Assembly: GCA_963700785.1 (NCBI GenBank)
Contig: CAVOYZ010000004.1
Span: forward strand, 1 to 64,000
DNA: 64,000 nucleotides
Direction of reading: 5' to 3'
From: CAXMST01 sp963700785
GTDB taxonomy: Bacteria; Actinomycetota; Thermoleophilia; Solirubrobacterales; 70-9
In this document: one piece after another, positions 8,729 to 16,579 of the stretch
Layout: each line of letters starts with the position of its first letter
Position numbering within the stretch: the stretch's first letter is position 1
The notes under the pieces: generated by a model
Told to the model about the DNA's origin: nothing
What the model saw: the letters and a program-made list of their open reading frames with translations, nothing else
Database searches by the model: none
Translations under genes and position numbers: made by a program

Positions 8729-9418
8729 CTACCAGCTGCCGTCGTGACCGGGCTCGAGGCCCCTACGCAGCGCCTCCAGGGCAGCGGCGCGGGCGCGGAG
8801 CTTGGTGCCGAGGTGCGCCTGCTCGTTCGCGGCCTTGGCGGCAGCGACGGCCTCCGCGACTGCAGCCTCGAACTCCTCGCCGGGCTCGGCCACGCGATCG
8901 AGGAAGCCGGCCGCGAGCGCATCCTCGGGCGAGAACAGCTCGCCCGTCAGCGTCGCGCGGTCATGCCAGCCGCGGCTCAGACGATGCCCCGCCAGCGCGA
9001 TCCCGAAGCGCGGGATCGTGAGCCCGATCACGACCTCGTTCAGGCCGATGTTGAAATCACCCGCGGTCCCGACCCGAAGATCGGAGGCCAGCAGGACGAA
9101 ACCGCCCATCGCGATGCCATGGCCCGTGCATGCCGAGATCACCGGCCTGGGGAACGAGAACAGCCGCTCCGCGAGCCGTGCGCCCAGGCCGAGCATCTCG
9201 TCCGTGCGCTCGGCGATCGACTTGAGATCGAAGCCGGCCGAGAAGATGCCCTTCCGGCCCCTGAGGACGACGATGCTCCCCGCCTCCTCGGCATCGTCGA
9301 GGGCCGAGTGCACCGCCTCGAGCATCGGGACCGAGAAGGCGTTGACGCGCCCGTCGTCCAGTGCGATCGTACAAACGCCGTCGCTTAGATCCGTGGTCAG
9401 TGGCCCGCCGTCGGCCAT
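8729..9418 (-). CDS. Enoyl-CoA hydratase/isomerase family (crotonase)
   Basis: The ATG at 9418 gives 229 residues in which the crotonase fold starts at once; a longer open frame upstream is low-complexity. The oxyanion-hole segments are visible as FSAGFDLKSI and GHGIAMGGFVLLASDLRV, with NEVVIGLTIP near the active site. The Glu pair of true enoyl-CoA hydratases is not clearly conserved, so the exact reaction on a CoA thioester is open. It probably acts in fatty-acid or aromatic catabolism. Confidence 0.85.
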   Translation of the reverse strand: MADGGPLTTDLSDGVCTIALDDGRVNAFSVPMLEAVHSALDDAEEAGSIVVLRGRKGIFSAGFDLKSIAERTDEMLGLGARLAERLFSFPRPVISACTGHGIAMGGFVLLASDLRVGTAGDFNIGLNEVVIGLTIPRFGIALAGHRLSRGWHDRATLTGELFSPEDALAAGFLDRVAEPGEEFEAAVAEAVAAAKAANEQAHLGTKLRARAAALEALRRGLEPGHDGSW

Positions 9419-9527
9419 CGGACTGAGCCTACCCCTCACCGGCGAGCGGCGCCGGCCGGGAGTCGGCGGCCCGGTCCGAGTCTCGCCCGCCCTCAGCGGT
9501 GCTCGCCGGCCGGGATGGCGACGACGC

Positions 9528-9788
9528 TCAGGCGTCGTCGCGACTGCCGGCCCCGGGAGCGTCGTCGGGTCCGCCGGCCTCGGCATCGTCCCCCGGGACG
9601 ACCTTCTCCGCCGCGTCGCTGGCCTTGTCGTATCCGCCCTTGACCGAGTCGGGGATCTTGTCCGCATGTTGTTCGACGGCGGCGTCGGCCTTGTCCTTCG
9701 CCCGGCCCGCCATTTCCTTGGCCTTGTCGACGTCGAGCGAATCCTTGCCCTTGCCGACCATGTCCTTAGCTCTGTCGAAGAGTCCCAT
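9528..9788 (-). CDS. MT0933-like antitoxin family protein
   Basis: An 86-residue Lys/Ala/Asp-rich protein, MGLFDRAKDMVGKGKDS then AKEMAGRAKDKADAAVEQHADKIPDSV. This is the pattern of the actinobacterial Rv0909/MT0933 family, annotated as antitoxins but also resembling CsbD-like stress proteins. The start is well supported by AAGGAG eight bases upstream. No toxin gene is adjacent, so a toxin-antitoxin role is doubtful here. Confidence 0.75.
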   Translation of the reverse strand: MGLFDRAKDMVGKGKDSLDVDKAKEMAGRAKDKADAAVEQHADKIPDSVKGGYDKASDAAEKVVPGDDAEAGGPDDAPGAGSRDDA

Positions 9789-9805
9789 GAAGTCTCCTTG
9801 TAGGT
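9781..9805 (-). promoter_or_regulatory. Strong ribosome binding site for the antitoxin-like gene
   Basis: On the minus strand AAGGAG lies about eight bases before ATG 9788. Most genes in this window lack so clear a Shine-Dalgarno sequence, so this gene may be strongly translated. Confidence 0.55.
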
Positions 9806-9926
9806 GATCTTGCCGTTACGGCATCTATCCGGTCCATCACACTAGCCCGATGGGCCCGCTGATGCCGACCGCGACGCGGCGCGCCCCGACCCACACGTGA
9901 GTCCGCTTGCCCCTGTGACCAACTGA

Positions 9927-10216
9927 CCCCCTGCGATCAGCGACAATCCGCCAATCCTCCTGTGGCCAAACACAATCATCGCCCAGCGGTTGGTTCGACC
10001 CAAACGCGAAGGTCAGAAGCGATGTCCCGAATGCGCTGGTCGGCTTCCGGCTCAGGCGCACGGATGCCGCCACTGCGGCTTCCGCTTTGAGCGGCCCGAC
10101 GAAGCCTGGTCGCCGACTCACGGTAGCCCCTACGGGTCGTACTGAATCTGCGTCTGCCGGGATCGTCAACTTCCCACGCATCGCGGCAACGCGTGCGATG
10201 CCGCCCTCGGCTTCGG
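9927..10216 (+). repeat. 290-bp inverted repeat, copy A
   Basis: This segment is the reverse complement of 14040-14329 over 290 bp, with one mismatch seen by eye (T at 10164 against C in the other copy). It has no terminal inverted repeats and no target duplication that I can find. It contains the last ~70 codons of a zinc-ribbon gene and about 70 bp beyond its stop. Confidence 0.85.
9990..10145 (+). pseudogene. Zinc-ribbon protein fragment in repeat copy A
   Basis: The frame reads VRPKREGQKRCPECAG, then HGCRHCGFRFERPDEA, and stops at TGA 10143-10145. Two CxxC knuckles 15-16 residues apart are typical of the C-terminal zinc ribbons that end many small bacterial membrane proteins. An in-frame stop lies just before the repeat boundary at 9924, so only the 3' end of a gene was copied. 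A TTG at 9990 could start a 51-residue peptide, but I treat it as a gene fragment. Confidence 0.5.
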
Positions 10217-10604
10217 CTCGACCTTCGGCTGCCCCTCCTCCCGCCGACGGAGCCAAGGCCCTGCGGTTCTGCTCGGCACGGTCGAGCCCTGAGACGACGG
10301 AGGACGCCCCAGTAGTGCCCTCGGAGCCTTGTCGATGGCGCTACGCGCAACCCACTGAGGCGCGAATCGCATCGACGTCCGCGATCAATGCTTCGGCGTC
10401 AGCCGGATCGATCTTCTTGCCGCTCTGCCTTCCGGCCTCTTGATGAACGATGCGAGGCTCTTGCATGCCTGCTTGGTGCCCCCGTACGTGCGCCAGTCAG
10501 CACCCTTCTCAGGCGGTTTCCAGCGGTCTTGAGCGGCAGTTGGAGGCCCCGCAGAACCTGACGCAAACCGATTGACGGTGAGGTTTGTGGCTTGTTCAAG
10601 CCAG
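10217..10604. other. Intergenic stretch without a supportable gene
   Basis: These 388 bp lie between repeat copy A and the 3' end of tRNA-Cys. A minus-strand frame ending near 10385 (WKPPEKGADWRTYGGTK, then LASFIKR) has protein-like composition but no start or recognisable family. It may be the remains of a gene lost next to the tRNA. I see no RNA gene or repeat here. Confidence 0.4.
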
Positions 10605-10675
10605 AGGCGCCTGCCGGAATCGAACCGGCGTAAACGGCTTTGCAGGCCGCTGCGTAACCACTCCGCCAAGGCGCC
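10605..10675 (-). tRNA. tRNA-Cys(GCA)
   Basis: The minus strand folds as a cloverleaf: acceptor GGCGCCT/AGGCGCC with discriminator T, anticodon stem GCGGC/GCCGT, loop CTGCAAA (anticodon GCA), T arm CCGG-TTCGATT-CCGG. U33 is normal here. CCA is not encoded. Confidence 0.92.
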
Positions 10676-10733
10676 GAGAGACGGCAAGGGTATCCCGATG
10701 TGCCGGTGCGGACCGTGAGAGTAGATTGGGCCG

Positions 10734-11720
10734 ATGGATTTCCGCCGCCTGGCGCTCGCCGTCCTCCTCGGCGGCCTGCTGGCCCTGTTCGTGGGCGGCG
10801 GCGTAGCCGCAGCGGCCAAGGCCAAGAAGATCGTGCGCTGCAACGGGCAGCGGGTGCTGTGCGATCAGCCCTTCAACGAGGTCGTCCTGGCTGGAGCCCA
10901 CAACGCGATGTCATCCGAGTCGCTTGGCTGGATCCTCCCGAACCAGTCGATCGCGATCCCGGATCAGCTCGAGGCCCGGATCCGCGGCCTGCTGATCGAC
11001 ACCCACTACGGCCGGATGCGCGGCGACGGCGTCGTCGTCACCGACGACGGCGGCACGGTCCCCGGCTCGACCGGCCCGCGCGACGCCTACCTCTGCCACG
11101 TGTACTGCGAGCTCGGTGCGTCGCGGCTCGCTCCGGTCCTCCGCCAGATCCGGAAGTTCCTCCGCCGGCGACCCAACAACGTCCTGCTGATCGACAACGA
11201 GGACTACATCAGCCCGCGCGACTTCGCAGCGGCGATGCAGCGGGGCGGGCTGCTCGACTTCGTCTACCAGGGGCCGACCGACAGCTGGCCGACCCTGCGG
11301 CAGATGATCAAGAGCAGGCAACAGGTCGTCGTGCTCGGCGACAACAACACGGGCGCCATCCCCTGGTACCACCGCACATACGCGGGCATCATGCAGGAGA
11401 CCCCGTACACCTTCCTCACGCCCGACAAGCTCATCGCCCGCCGCAGTTGGGAGCGCAGCTGCGGGCCCAACCGCGGGGACGTCACCGGCTCGATGTTCCT
11501 GATGAATCACTGGTCACCGCCGACCGCGCCCGCCGAGCCGGACTTCGCGGCCTCGGCCAAGGTCAACGCCCGCGGCGTGATTGTCGGACGGGCGAAGAAG
11601 TGCGCCGAGGTGCGCGGGCGGCTGCCCTCGATCATCGCCGCCGACCAGATCACCGCCGGGGATCTGGTCGGCGCCGTGCGGGACCTGAACGGAATCGCCG
11701 CCCGGACGCCCGGCCCTTGA
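10734..11720 (+). CDS. Secreted PI-PLC-like phosphodiesterase
   Basis: A 328-residue protein with an N-terminal signal peptide (residues 1-28, ending GGGVAAAAKA). The motifs AGAHNAM, RGLLIDTHYG and LCHVYCELG match the histidine-containing strands of the phosphatidylinositol-specific phospholipase C TIM-barrel superfamily. FLRRRPNNVLLIDNED corresponds to the strand bearing acidic residues. It probably hydrolyses a phosphodiester in a lipid or polyol outside the cell; the substrate is unknown. The following hydrolase starts inside its stop codon (TTGA), so the two are co-translated. Confidence 0.75.
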   Translation: MDFRRLALAVLLGGLLALFVGGGVAAAAKAKKIVRCNGQRVLCDQPFNEVVLAGAHNAMSSESLGWILPNQSIAIPDQLEARIRGLLIDTHYGRMRGDGVVVTDDGGTVPGSTGPRDAYLCHVYCELGASRLAPVLRQIRKFLRRRPNNVLLIDNEDYISPRDFAAAMQRGGLLDFVYQGPTDSWPTLRQMIKSRQQVVVLGDNNTGAIPWYHRTYAGIMQETPYTFLTPDKLIARRSWERSCGPNRGDVTGSMFLMNHWSPPTAPAEPDFAASAKVNARGVIVGRAKKCAEVRGRLPSIIAADQITAGDLVGAVRDLNGIAARTPGP

Positions 11721-12547
11721 GCGGCGTCGAGCTGAAGCGAGCCGGGTCGATCCCCTACCGGGAGGCGCTGCCCGCAGGCGAGGCGTGCGGTCACCCGGTG
11801 GTGCTGGTTCACGGCTTCCCCGAGAGCTCGCGGATGTGGGCCGGCCTGATGGCGGAGCTGGCCGCAGGCGGACGGCGAGCGGTCGCGCCCGACCTCTACT
11901 GCCTTGGCGACTCCACCGATCCCGGGCCGGCGACCTACGAGCGAAACCGCGACGCGCTGGCCGAGCTGATCGCAGGGCTCGAACTGGGCCCGGTGGCGCT
12001 CGTGGTCCACGACTGGGGCGGGTTCGTCGGCCTCGCCTGGGCCTGCGAGCACCCCGAGCTGGTCTCGGCGCTGGTGATCAGCGACGCGGGCTTCTTCAGC
12101 TACGGTCGCTGGCACGGGGTCGCCAAAGCGATCCGGGCCCCCGGCGGCGAGACGCTGGTCGAAGCGATCGACCGGGACGGCTTCGCCGGGATGCTCCGCG
12201 GTGAGGGCGCACAGTTCAGCGACGCCGACATCGACGCCTACTGGCAGCCGTTCGAGTCGGGAAGGGGCCGCGCCGCAACGGTCGAGTTCTATCGCTCGAT
12301 GGACATGGAGAAGCTCGCGCCCTACGACGGCAAGCTGGCCGAGATCGCGAAGCCGACGCTGCTGCTCTGGGGCGCCGAGGACCAGTTCGCCCCGGTCAGC
12401 GGCGCTCACCGGCTGCACGAGGAGATCCCGGGCTCGGAGCTGGAGATCATCGACGGCGCCGGGCACTTCGTCTTCGAGACGGCGCCGAAACGCTGCAACG
12501 AGGCGATCACCGCGTTCCTCGCGCGCTCGGCCGAGGAGCACAGCTAG
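11717..12547 (+). CDS. Haloalkane dehalogenase/epoxide hydrolase-like alpha/beta hydrolase
   Basis: TTG 11717 overlaps the upstream stop as TTGA and gives 276 residues. The nucleophile position reads VVHDWGG (Asp99), typical of haloalkane dehalogenases and epoxide hydrolases rather than Ser esterases. HGFPESSRMW carries the oxyanion hole and GAGHFVFE the catalytic His. It is cytoplasmic. Distinguishing the two activities would need the cap-domain halide-binding Trp/Asn or the epoxide-binding Tyr pair, which I cannot assign by eye. Its stop overlaps that of the convergent HTTM gene. Confidence 0.8.
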   Translation: MSGVELKRAGSIPYREALPAGEACGHPVVLVHGFPESSRMWAGLMAELAAGGRRAVAPDLYCLGDSTDPGPATYERNRDALAELIAGLELGPVALVVHDWGGFVGLAWACEHPELVSALVISDAGFFSYGRWHGVAKAIRAPGGETLVEAIDRDGFAGMLRGEGAQFSDADIDAYWQPFESGRGRAATVEFYRSMDMEKLAPYDGKLAEIAKPTLLLWGAEDQFAPVSGAHRLHEEIPGSELEIIDGAGHFVFETAPKRCNEAITAFLARSAEEHS

Positions 12548-13830
12548 TCGGGCGGCTCCGGGGCGATCCAGTCGGCGGCGCCGAGGCCGCCGCGCGGGAC
12601 CGCGGCGAGGTCGCGCCCGGGGTCGACGAGCAGTTGCGGCGGGCGGCCGTTGAGCGAGGCGGGCGCGGAGACCCGGATCTCGACCTCGTGGCCGAGCGCG
12701 CGCTCGCGCTCGCCCAGACGGTGGGCGAGCTGCAGCAGCATGTCGGGGCGGGTCGAGGCCTGGACGAGCTGGCGGTCGGTGATCAGCTCGTCGAGGGCGA
12801 GCGCGCGGCGTGCGCCGGTCTCAGGGTCGACGGCGTAGAAGGTCGCCGTGCCGTCCTTCTGCCGCAGCTTCATCTGCCAGGCGAAGCGATGTCCCTCCTC
12901 GGTCCAGTGGACGAGCCCGGGGTAGAGATGGTGGCGCAGCGGCACCAGCAGCTGTACGGCTACATAGAGGGCCAGCAGCGGAACCAGCAGACGCGCGGCC
13001 GGCCGCGGAGACGCCAAGGTGGCGGCTGCTCGGGAGTCAACCGACCGGGCGCCGACTCCGATCCGGGAGAGCAGTTGCCTCGGCCAGCCGGGATCGAGGA
13101 AGATCGTCGTCGCGACGATCATCATCGGCGGGAAGATCCCGATGTCGAAGATGATCCAGTTGGTGACGTTGAAGGCGACGACCAACGCCATCGCCAGGCC
13201 ACGGGTGCGGCGCCAGAGCAGCAGCGGCACGATCGCCAGGTCATAGGCCGCGCCGCCCCAGCTGAACAGGACGCCTGCCGGATCCGCCTCCAGCAGCGAG
13301 CCGACCAGCGGCAGGTCCGAGCGCTGGGCGAGCCAGGTCGCCATCGGCTCCCCCGCCAGCCAGTCGTCCCCGAGCTTGGCGATCCCAGCGTAGAAGTAAA
13401 TCACCCCGACCTGGAAGCGGAGCAGCCAGATCGACCAGACGGGAACCTCCGGGGGGCGATCCGGTCGGCGCCGCGCCGCGACCGAGAAGGCACGATCGGA
13501 GGGGGTGACCGCGATCAAGACCAGGAACAGCAGCGCCGCGTAGAAGTGGTTCAGGTACTCGGCCTTGTCGAGCAGGAACACGTAGGCGAACCCGATCGCC
13601 AGCAGCGGCGCCACGATCCGATGTCCGACGCCGAGCGCAAGCAGGACTCCGAGCGCGGCGAGCGCGGCGAAATGCAGGTACAGGCCGACGCCCGGCCAGG
13701 GCTGGACCCAGTCGAACCACTCGTAGGTGAAGTGGAACGAGGGATCGAGGAACGACCGCGCGATCCAGTCGCTGGTCAGGTAGTTGACCGCCTCGATCGC
13801 AATCAACACCCCGAGGCCGATCCGGACCAC
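12544..13830 (-). CDS. HTTM-domain membrane protein (VKD carboxylase-like)
   Basis: A 428-residue polytopic protein. The first ~300 residues hold about seven hydrophobic helices with the signatures FHFTYEWFDWVQP, YLNHFYAALLFLVL and FQVGVIYFYAGIAKLGDDWL, which mark the HTTM domain shared with vitamin-K-dependent gamma-carboxylase. The last 130 residues are soluble and include HRFAWQMKLRQKDGTATF. Bacterial members are of unknown function. GTG 13830 is the first available start after an in-frame stop, and the conserved sequence begins almost at once, so a few residues could be missing. Confidence 0.85.
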   Translation of the reverse strand: MVRIGLGVLIAIEAVNYLTSDWIARSFLDPSFHFTYEWFDWVQPWPGVGLYLHFAALAALGVLLALGVGHRIVAPLLAIGFAYVFLLDKAEYLNHFYAALLFLVLIAVTPSDRAFSVAARRRPDRPPEVPVWSIWLLRFQVGVIYFYAGIAKLGDDWLAGEPMATWLAQRSDLPLVGSLLEADPAGVLFSWGGAAYDLAIVPLLLWRRTRGLAMALVVAFNVTNWIIFDIGIFPPMMIVATTIFLDPGWPRQLLSRIGVGARSVDSRAAATLASPRPAARLLVPLLALYVAVQLLVPLRHHLYPGLVHWTEEGHRFAWQMKLRQKDGTATFYAVDPETGARRALALDELITDRQLVQASTRPDMLLQLAHRLGERERALGHEVEIRVSAPASLNGRPPQLLVDPGRDLAAVPRGGLGAADWIAPEPPD

Positions 13831-14039
13831 GGCGAGGGAGCGCCCCGTCGACCGGCGCCGTCAATCGCTCAGACAGCGCCCCCGGTGGTTGCTCTTGCCG
13901 GCGACCGTCGCTGCCCACGCCCGCATCATGCCGGACCAGCGCCCCTCCGAATCGGTTGATCGGGTCTCTGCCAACCCACGACCTCCCGCATGGCGAGGGG
14001 CTCGGTAGGAAGCGACGCCGGAGTTGAGCAGCGGGCTAT
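13831..14039. other. Spacer between HTTM gene and repeat copy B
   Basis: About 210 bp with no convincing gene. A minus-strand frame ending at 13861 (MMRAWAATVAGKSNHRG) runs out of repeat copy B, but it has no family I recognise and is in the wrong frame for the zinc ribbon. Confidence 0.4.
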
Positions 14040-14329
14040 CCGAAGCCGAGGGCGGCATCGCACGCGTTGCCGCGATGCGTGGGAAGTTGACGGTCCCGGC
14101 AGACGCAGATTCAGTACGACCCGTAGGGGCTACCGTGAGTCGGCGACCAGGCTTCGTCGGGCCGCTCAAAGCGGAAGCCGCAGTGGCGGCATCCGTGCGC
14201 CTGAGCCGGAAGCCGACCAGCGCATTCGGGACATCGCTTCTGACCTTCGCGTTTGGGTCGAACCAACCGCTGGGCGATGATTGTGTTTGGCCACAGGAGG
14301 ATTGGCGGATTGTCGCTGATCGCAGGGGG
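14040..14329 (-). repeat. 290-bp inverted repeat, copy B
   Basis: This is the partner of 9927-10216 in opposite orientation, identical except for one base by eye. The zinc-ribbon frame (CPECAG...CRHCGFRF) is on the minus strand here and stops at 14111. The copy lies 50 bp from the 3' end of tRNA-Gly. Recombination between the two copies would invert the 3.8 kb between them, including tRNA-Cys, the PLC-like gene, the hydrolase and the HTTM gene. Confidence 0.85.
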
Positions 14330-14378
14330 CCGGATCAAGGCCACGGCGAGAGCCAAGTCGACTTGGCACTGCAAGGGA

Positions 14379-14452
14379 AGCGGCTGATGGGATTCGAACC
14401 CACGACCTTCTGCATGGCAAGCAGACGCTCTAGCCAACTGAGCTACAGCCGC
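14379..14452 (-). tRNA. tRNA-Gly(GCC)
   Basis: The minus strand gives acceptor GCGGCTG/CAGCCGC with discriminator T as usual for tRNA-Gly, D arm GCTC...GAGC, anticodon stem TCTGC/GCAGA, loop TTGCCAT (anticodon GCC) and T arm GTGGG-TTCGAAT-CCCAT. U33 is present. CCA is not encoded. Confidence 0.92.
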
Positions 14453-14478
14453 ACGGGAGGGGCAGTATAGGGGCCGCC

Positions 14479-14883
14479 TCAGGCGTCGGCGCCGTCGAGC
14501 GCCTCGTTGACGAGCCGATCGGCATCGGCGTTCTGCTCGCGCCGGACATGGCGGATCGACCATCCCTCGAACTGGGCCAGCGCGGCCTTGACCTCCGCGT
14601 GGAGCGGTCTCAGGCCGGCATCCTTGACCCGGTACTCGCCGCGCACCTGCTTGACGATCAGCTCACTGTCGCCGACCAGCTCCAGCTCATCGGCGCCGAG
14701 CTCACTCGCCAGCTCGATCCCGAGCAGCAGCGCTCGGTACTCGGCGACGTTGTTGGTCGCCCGGCCGATCACCCTGCCCTCCTCGAGCAGCACCGCCCCA
14801 CTCTGGTCGCTGACCACCACCCCCACCGCTGCCGGGCCCGGGTTGCCGCGCGATCCCCCGTCGACGTGGGCAACGAGCTTCAC
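14479..14883 (-). CDS. Ribonuclease HI family protein
   Basis: GTG 14883 overlaps the upstream stop (GTGA) and gives 134 residues that start directly with the fold. Active-site acids are seen in HVDGGSRGNPGPA (Asp), NNVAEYRALLLGIE (Glu) and VGDSELIV (Asp), with the last Asp in REQNADADRL. It lacks the basic protrusion of E. coli RNase HI and resembles the short actinobacterial and archaeal type. It cleaves RNA in RNA-DNA hybrids. It is probably co-translated with the zinc-ribbon protein upstream. Confidence 0.88.
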   Translation of the reverse strand: MKLVAHVDGGSRGNPGPAAVGVVVSDQSGAVLLEEGRVIGRATNNVAEYRALLLGIELASELGADELELVGDSELIVKQVRGEYRVKDAGLRPLHAEVKAALAQFEGWSIRHVRREQNADADRLVNEALDGADA

Positions 14884-15644
14884 CCCTTGGATCCCTGCCC
14901 TGGGCTGAGGGTGCCGTCCTCGGCCATCCGCAGGTTCCAGTTCCGGTCGACCGTGCGGAGCTGGTCGATCGTCTCCCCCTTGCCGACCTCGCGCACCTCC
15001 GGGCCCCGTTCGCCAGGTCCGATCTCCCACTGATACCAGGCCAGGTCCCAGGCGACGGTGAGACGCGCCCCGGTGTCCCCGCGAGCGGTGCGCACCGCGA
15101 GCATCGTCGCCTGCGGCTCGCCCAGCGAGCGACTCACGCCGGCGATCCGGCGACGGCTCTCACTCGCATTGAAGGCCGCCAGTGCCTGGCGCAGGTCGAG
15201 CCCGGCGACCGATCGGGAGGGCGACGTCGCGGCCGACGGCTGGGACTCCTTGGCAGAGCGGCGACGAGCCCGCTCTGGGCCCGGATCAGCGGGCGCGGCC
15301 GAGTCGTTGCCCGTCTCGGATTCCGTCGTCCTGTCACGCCGGTCGCCCTCCGTTCTGCGGTCGCGACGACCGCGGTCGCGGCGCTGCTGGGTGCGCCCGC
15401 GAATCCCGCCGAACAGCTCTCCGCGGCCGCGCCGGCGGCGGCCAGTGGAGGACGTCCCTGCCGTCTGGGCCGCCGCATCCTCCGGCCGGACCCAACCGGC
15501 CGCCTCGGCCCGTGGCCTGCAGAGCTCGCAGACGGTCATCGAGGCGCCGTCCTCGTTCACGTACACGCGCGAGCGCTCGCCGATCAGCAGGCTCCGGCGA
15601 CAGACGGCGCAGGTCTTGTCAGCTGTCTCGGCGGGCTCACTCAT
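14880..15644 (-). CDS. Zinc-ribbon protein with disordered Arg-rich linker
   Basis: A 254-residue protein I cannot assign to a named family. An N-terminal treble-clef-like zinc site (CAVCRRSL...CELCRPR, residues 12-42) resembles those in nucleic-acid-binding proteins. A disordered stretch of ~100 residues rich in Arg, Asp, Ser and Glu follows. A compact C-terminal domain (about 160-254) contains AWDLAWYQWEIGPGERGPEV. Its stop overlaps the start of the RNase HI-like gene, so a role in RNA or R-loop metabolism is possible but not shown. Confidence 0.75.
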   Translation of the reverse strand: MSEPAETADKTCAVCRRSLLIGERSRVYVNEDGASMTVCELCRPRAEAAGWVRPEDAAAQTAGTSSTGRRRRGRGELFGGIRGRTQQRRDRGRRDRRTEGDRRDRTTESETGNDSAAPADPGPERARRRSAKESQPSAATSPSRSVAGLDLRQALAAFNASESRRRIAGVSRSLGEPQATMLAVRTARGDTGARLTVAWDLAWYQWEIGPGERGPEVREVGKGETIDQLRTVDRNWNLRMAEDGTLSPGQGSKG

Positions 15645-15707
15645 GCGATCGCGTGACGTTAGATCACCGTGGGGCGGCTCGCGGGCGCCCGCTTGCAGGC
15701 CGGGGGA

Positions 15708-16481
15708 TCAGCGGCTCGAGAGCGTCCCGCGTAGTCCGAGAACGGCCTTCGTGTGAAGCTGCGAGACCCGCGACTCGGTCACGCCCAGCACCTCGCCGAT
15801 CTCGCGCAAGGTCAGGTTCTCGTAGTAGTAGAGGGCGATCACCAGGCGCTCGCGATCCGGCAGCGACTCGATCGCGTCGGCCAGCCGGTCCTTGAGCTCG
15901 ACGGCGTCGATCTCAGCCTGCGGATCGACGGCCTGCGGGTCACGGATCGTGTCGAGCAGCGAGACCTGGCCACCCTCGGCATCCGCAATCGTCCAGAGGT
16001 CGTCGAGCGCGAGCACCGACGAGTTCGCGATCTCGAGCAGGGTGTTGCGGAAGTCGTCGACCTCGACCCCGAGCTTCGCGGCCATCTCCTCCTCGGTCGG
16101 GGCCCGCTGGAGCTGATTCTCGAGCGCCGAGTGGGTCCGCTCCACGTCTCTGGCCTTCGCCCGGACCGAGCGCGGAACCCAGTCCAGGGACCGCAGCTCA
16201 TCGATGATCGCCCCCTTGATCCGCGAGACGGCGTAGGTCTCGAACTTGATCTCGCGCTCGAGGTCGTAGCGCTCGATCGCGCCGATCAGGCCGATCAGGC
16301 CGTAGGAGATCAGGTCGCCTTCGTCGACGTGCGACGGCAGGCCGGCCGCCATCCGACCGGCAACGTACTTGACCAGGGGCGAGTAGGCGACCACGAGGCG
16401 CTCGCGGGCGCGCTCGTCGCCATCCTCCTTGCACCGGCGCCAGAGCTCCTTGAGCTCGACCGCCTTGACGTTCGTCTCCAT
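15708..16481 (-). CDS. FliA/WhiG-family RNA polymerase sigma factor
   Basis: A 257-residue group 3 sigma factor. Region 2 is seen in YSPLVKYVAGRMA and DLISYGLIGLIGAIERYD with FETYAVSRIKGAIIDELR. Region 3 contains RAPTEEEMAAKLG. The region 4 helix-turn-helix is LTLREIGEVLGVTESRVSQLHTKAV. The DELRSLDWVPRSVR segment is diagnostic of FliA/WhiG. It could direct motility, development or cell-wall genes; no flagellar genes are in the window and no anti-sigma factor is adjacent. Confidence 0.92.
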   Translation of the reverse strand: METNVKAVELKELWRRCKEDGDERARERLVVAYSPLVKYVAGRMAAGLPSHVDEGDLISYGLIGLIGAIERYDLEREIKFETYAVSRIKGAIIDELRSLDWVPRSVRAKARDVERTHSALENQLQRAPTEEEMAAKLGVEVDDFRNTLLEIANSSVLALDDLWTIADAEGGQVSLLDTIRDPQAVDPQAEIDAVELKDRLADAIESLPDRERLVIALYYYENLTLREIGEVLGVTESRVSQLHTKAVLGLRGTLSSR

Positions 16482-16579
16482 CCTCAGTTCGTCCTCTCGG
16501 GGCTCAGTACGTTAGTCCAGCGGAGCGGATCAAACCACCCGATGCCCCTCGTGGCGGCCGGTCGTGGGTCGCCAGGCTC

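Noticed and set aside
9528..9788. Toxin-antitoxin module
   Set aside because: Only the antitoxin-like protein is present; neither neighbour resembles a toxin.
10385..10600. Minus-strand frame ending LASFIKRPEGRAARR as a gene
   Set aside because: No start codon with a binding site and no recognisable family; recorded only as intergenic sequence.
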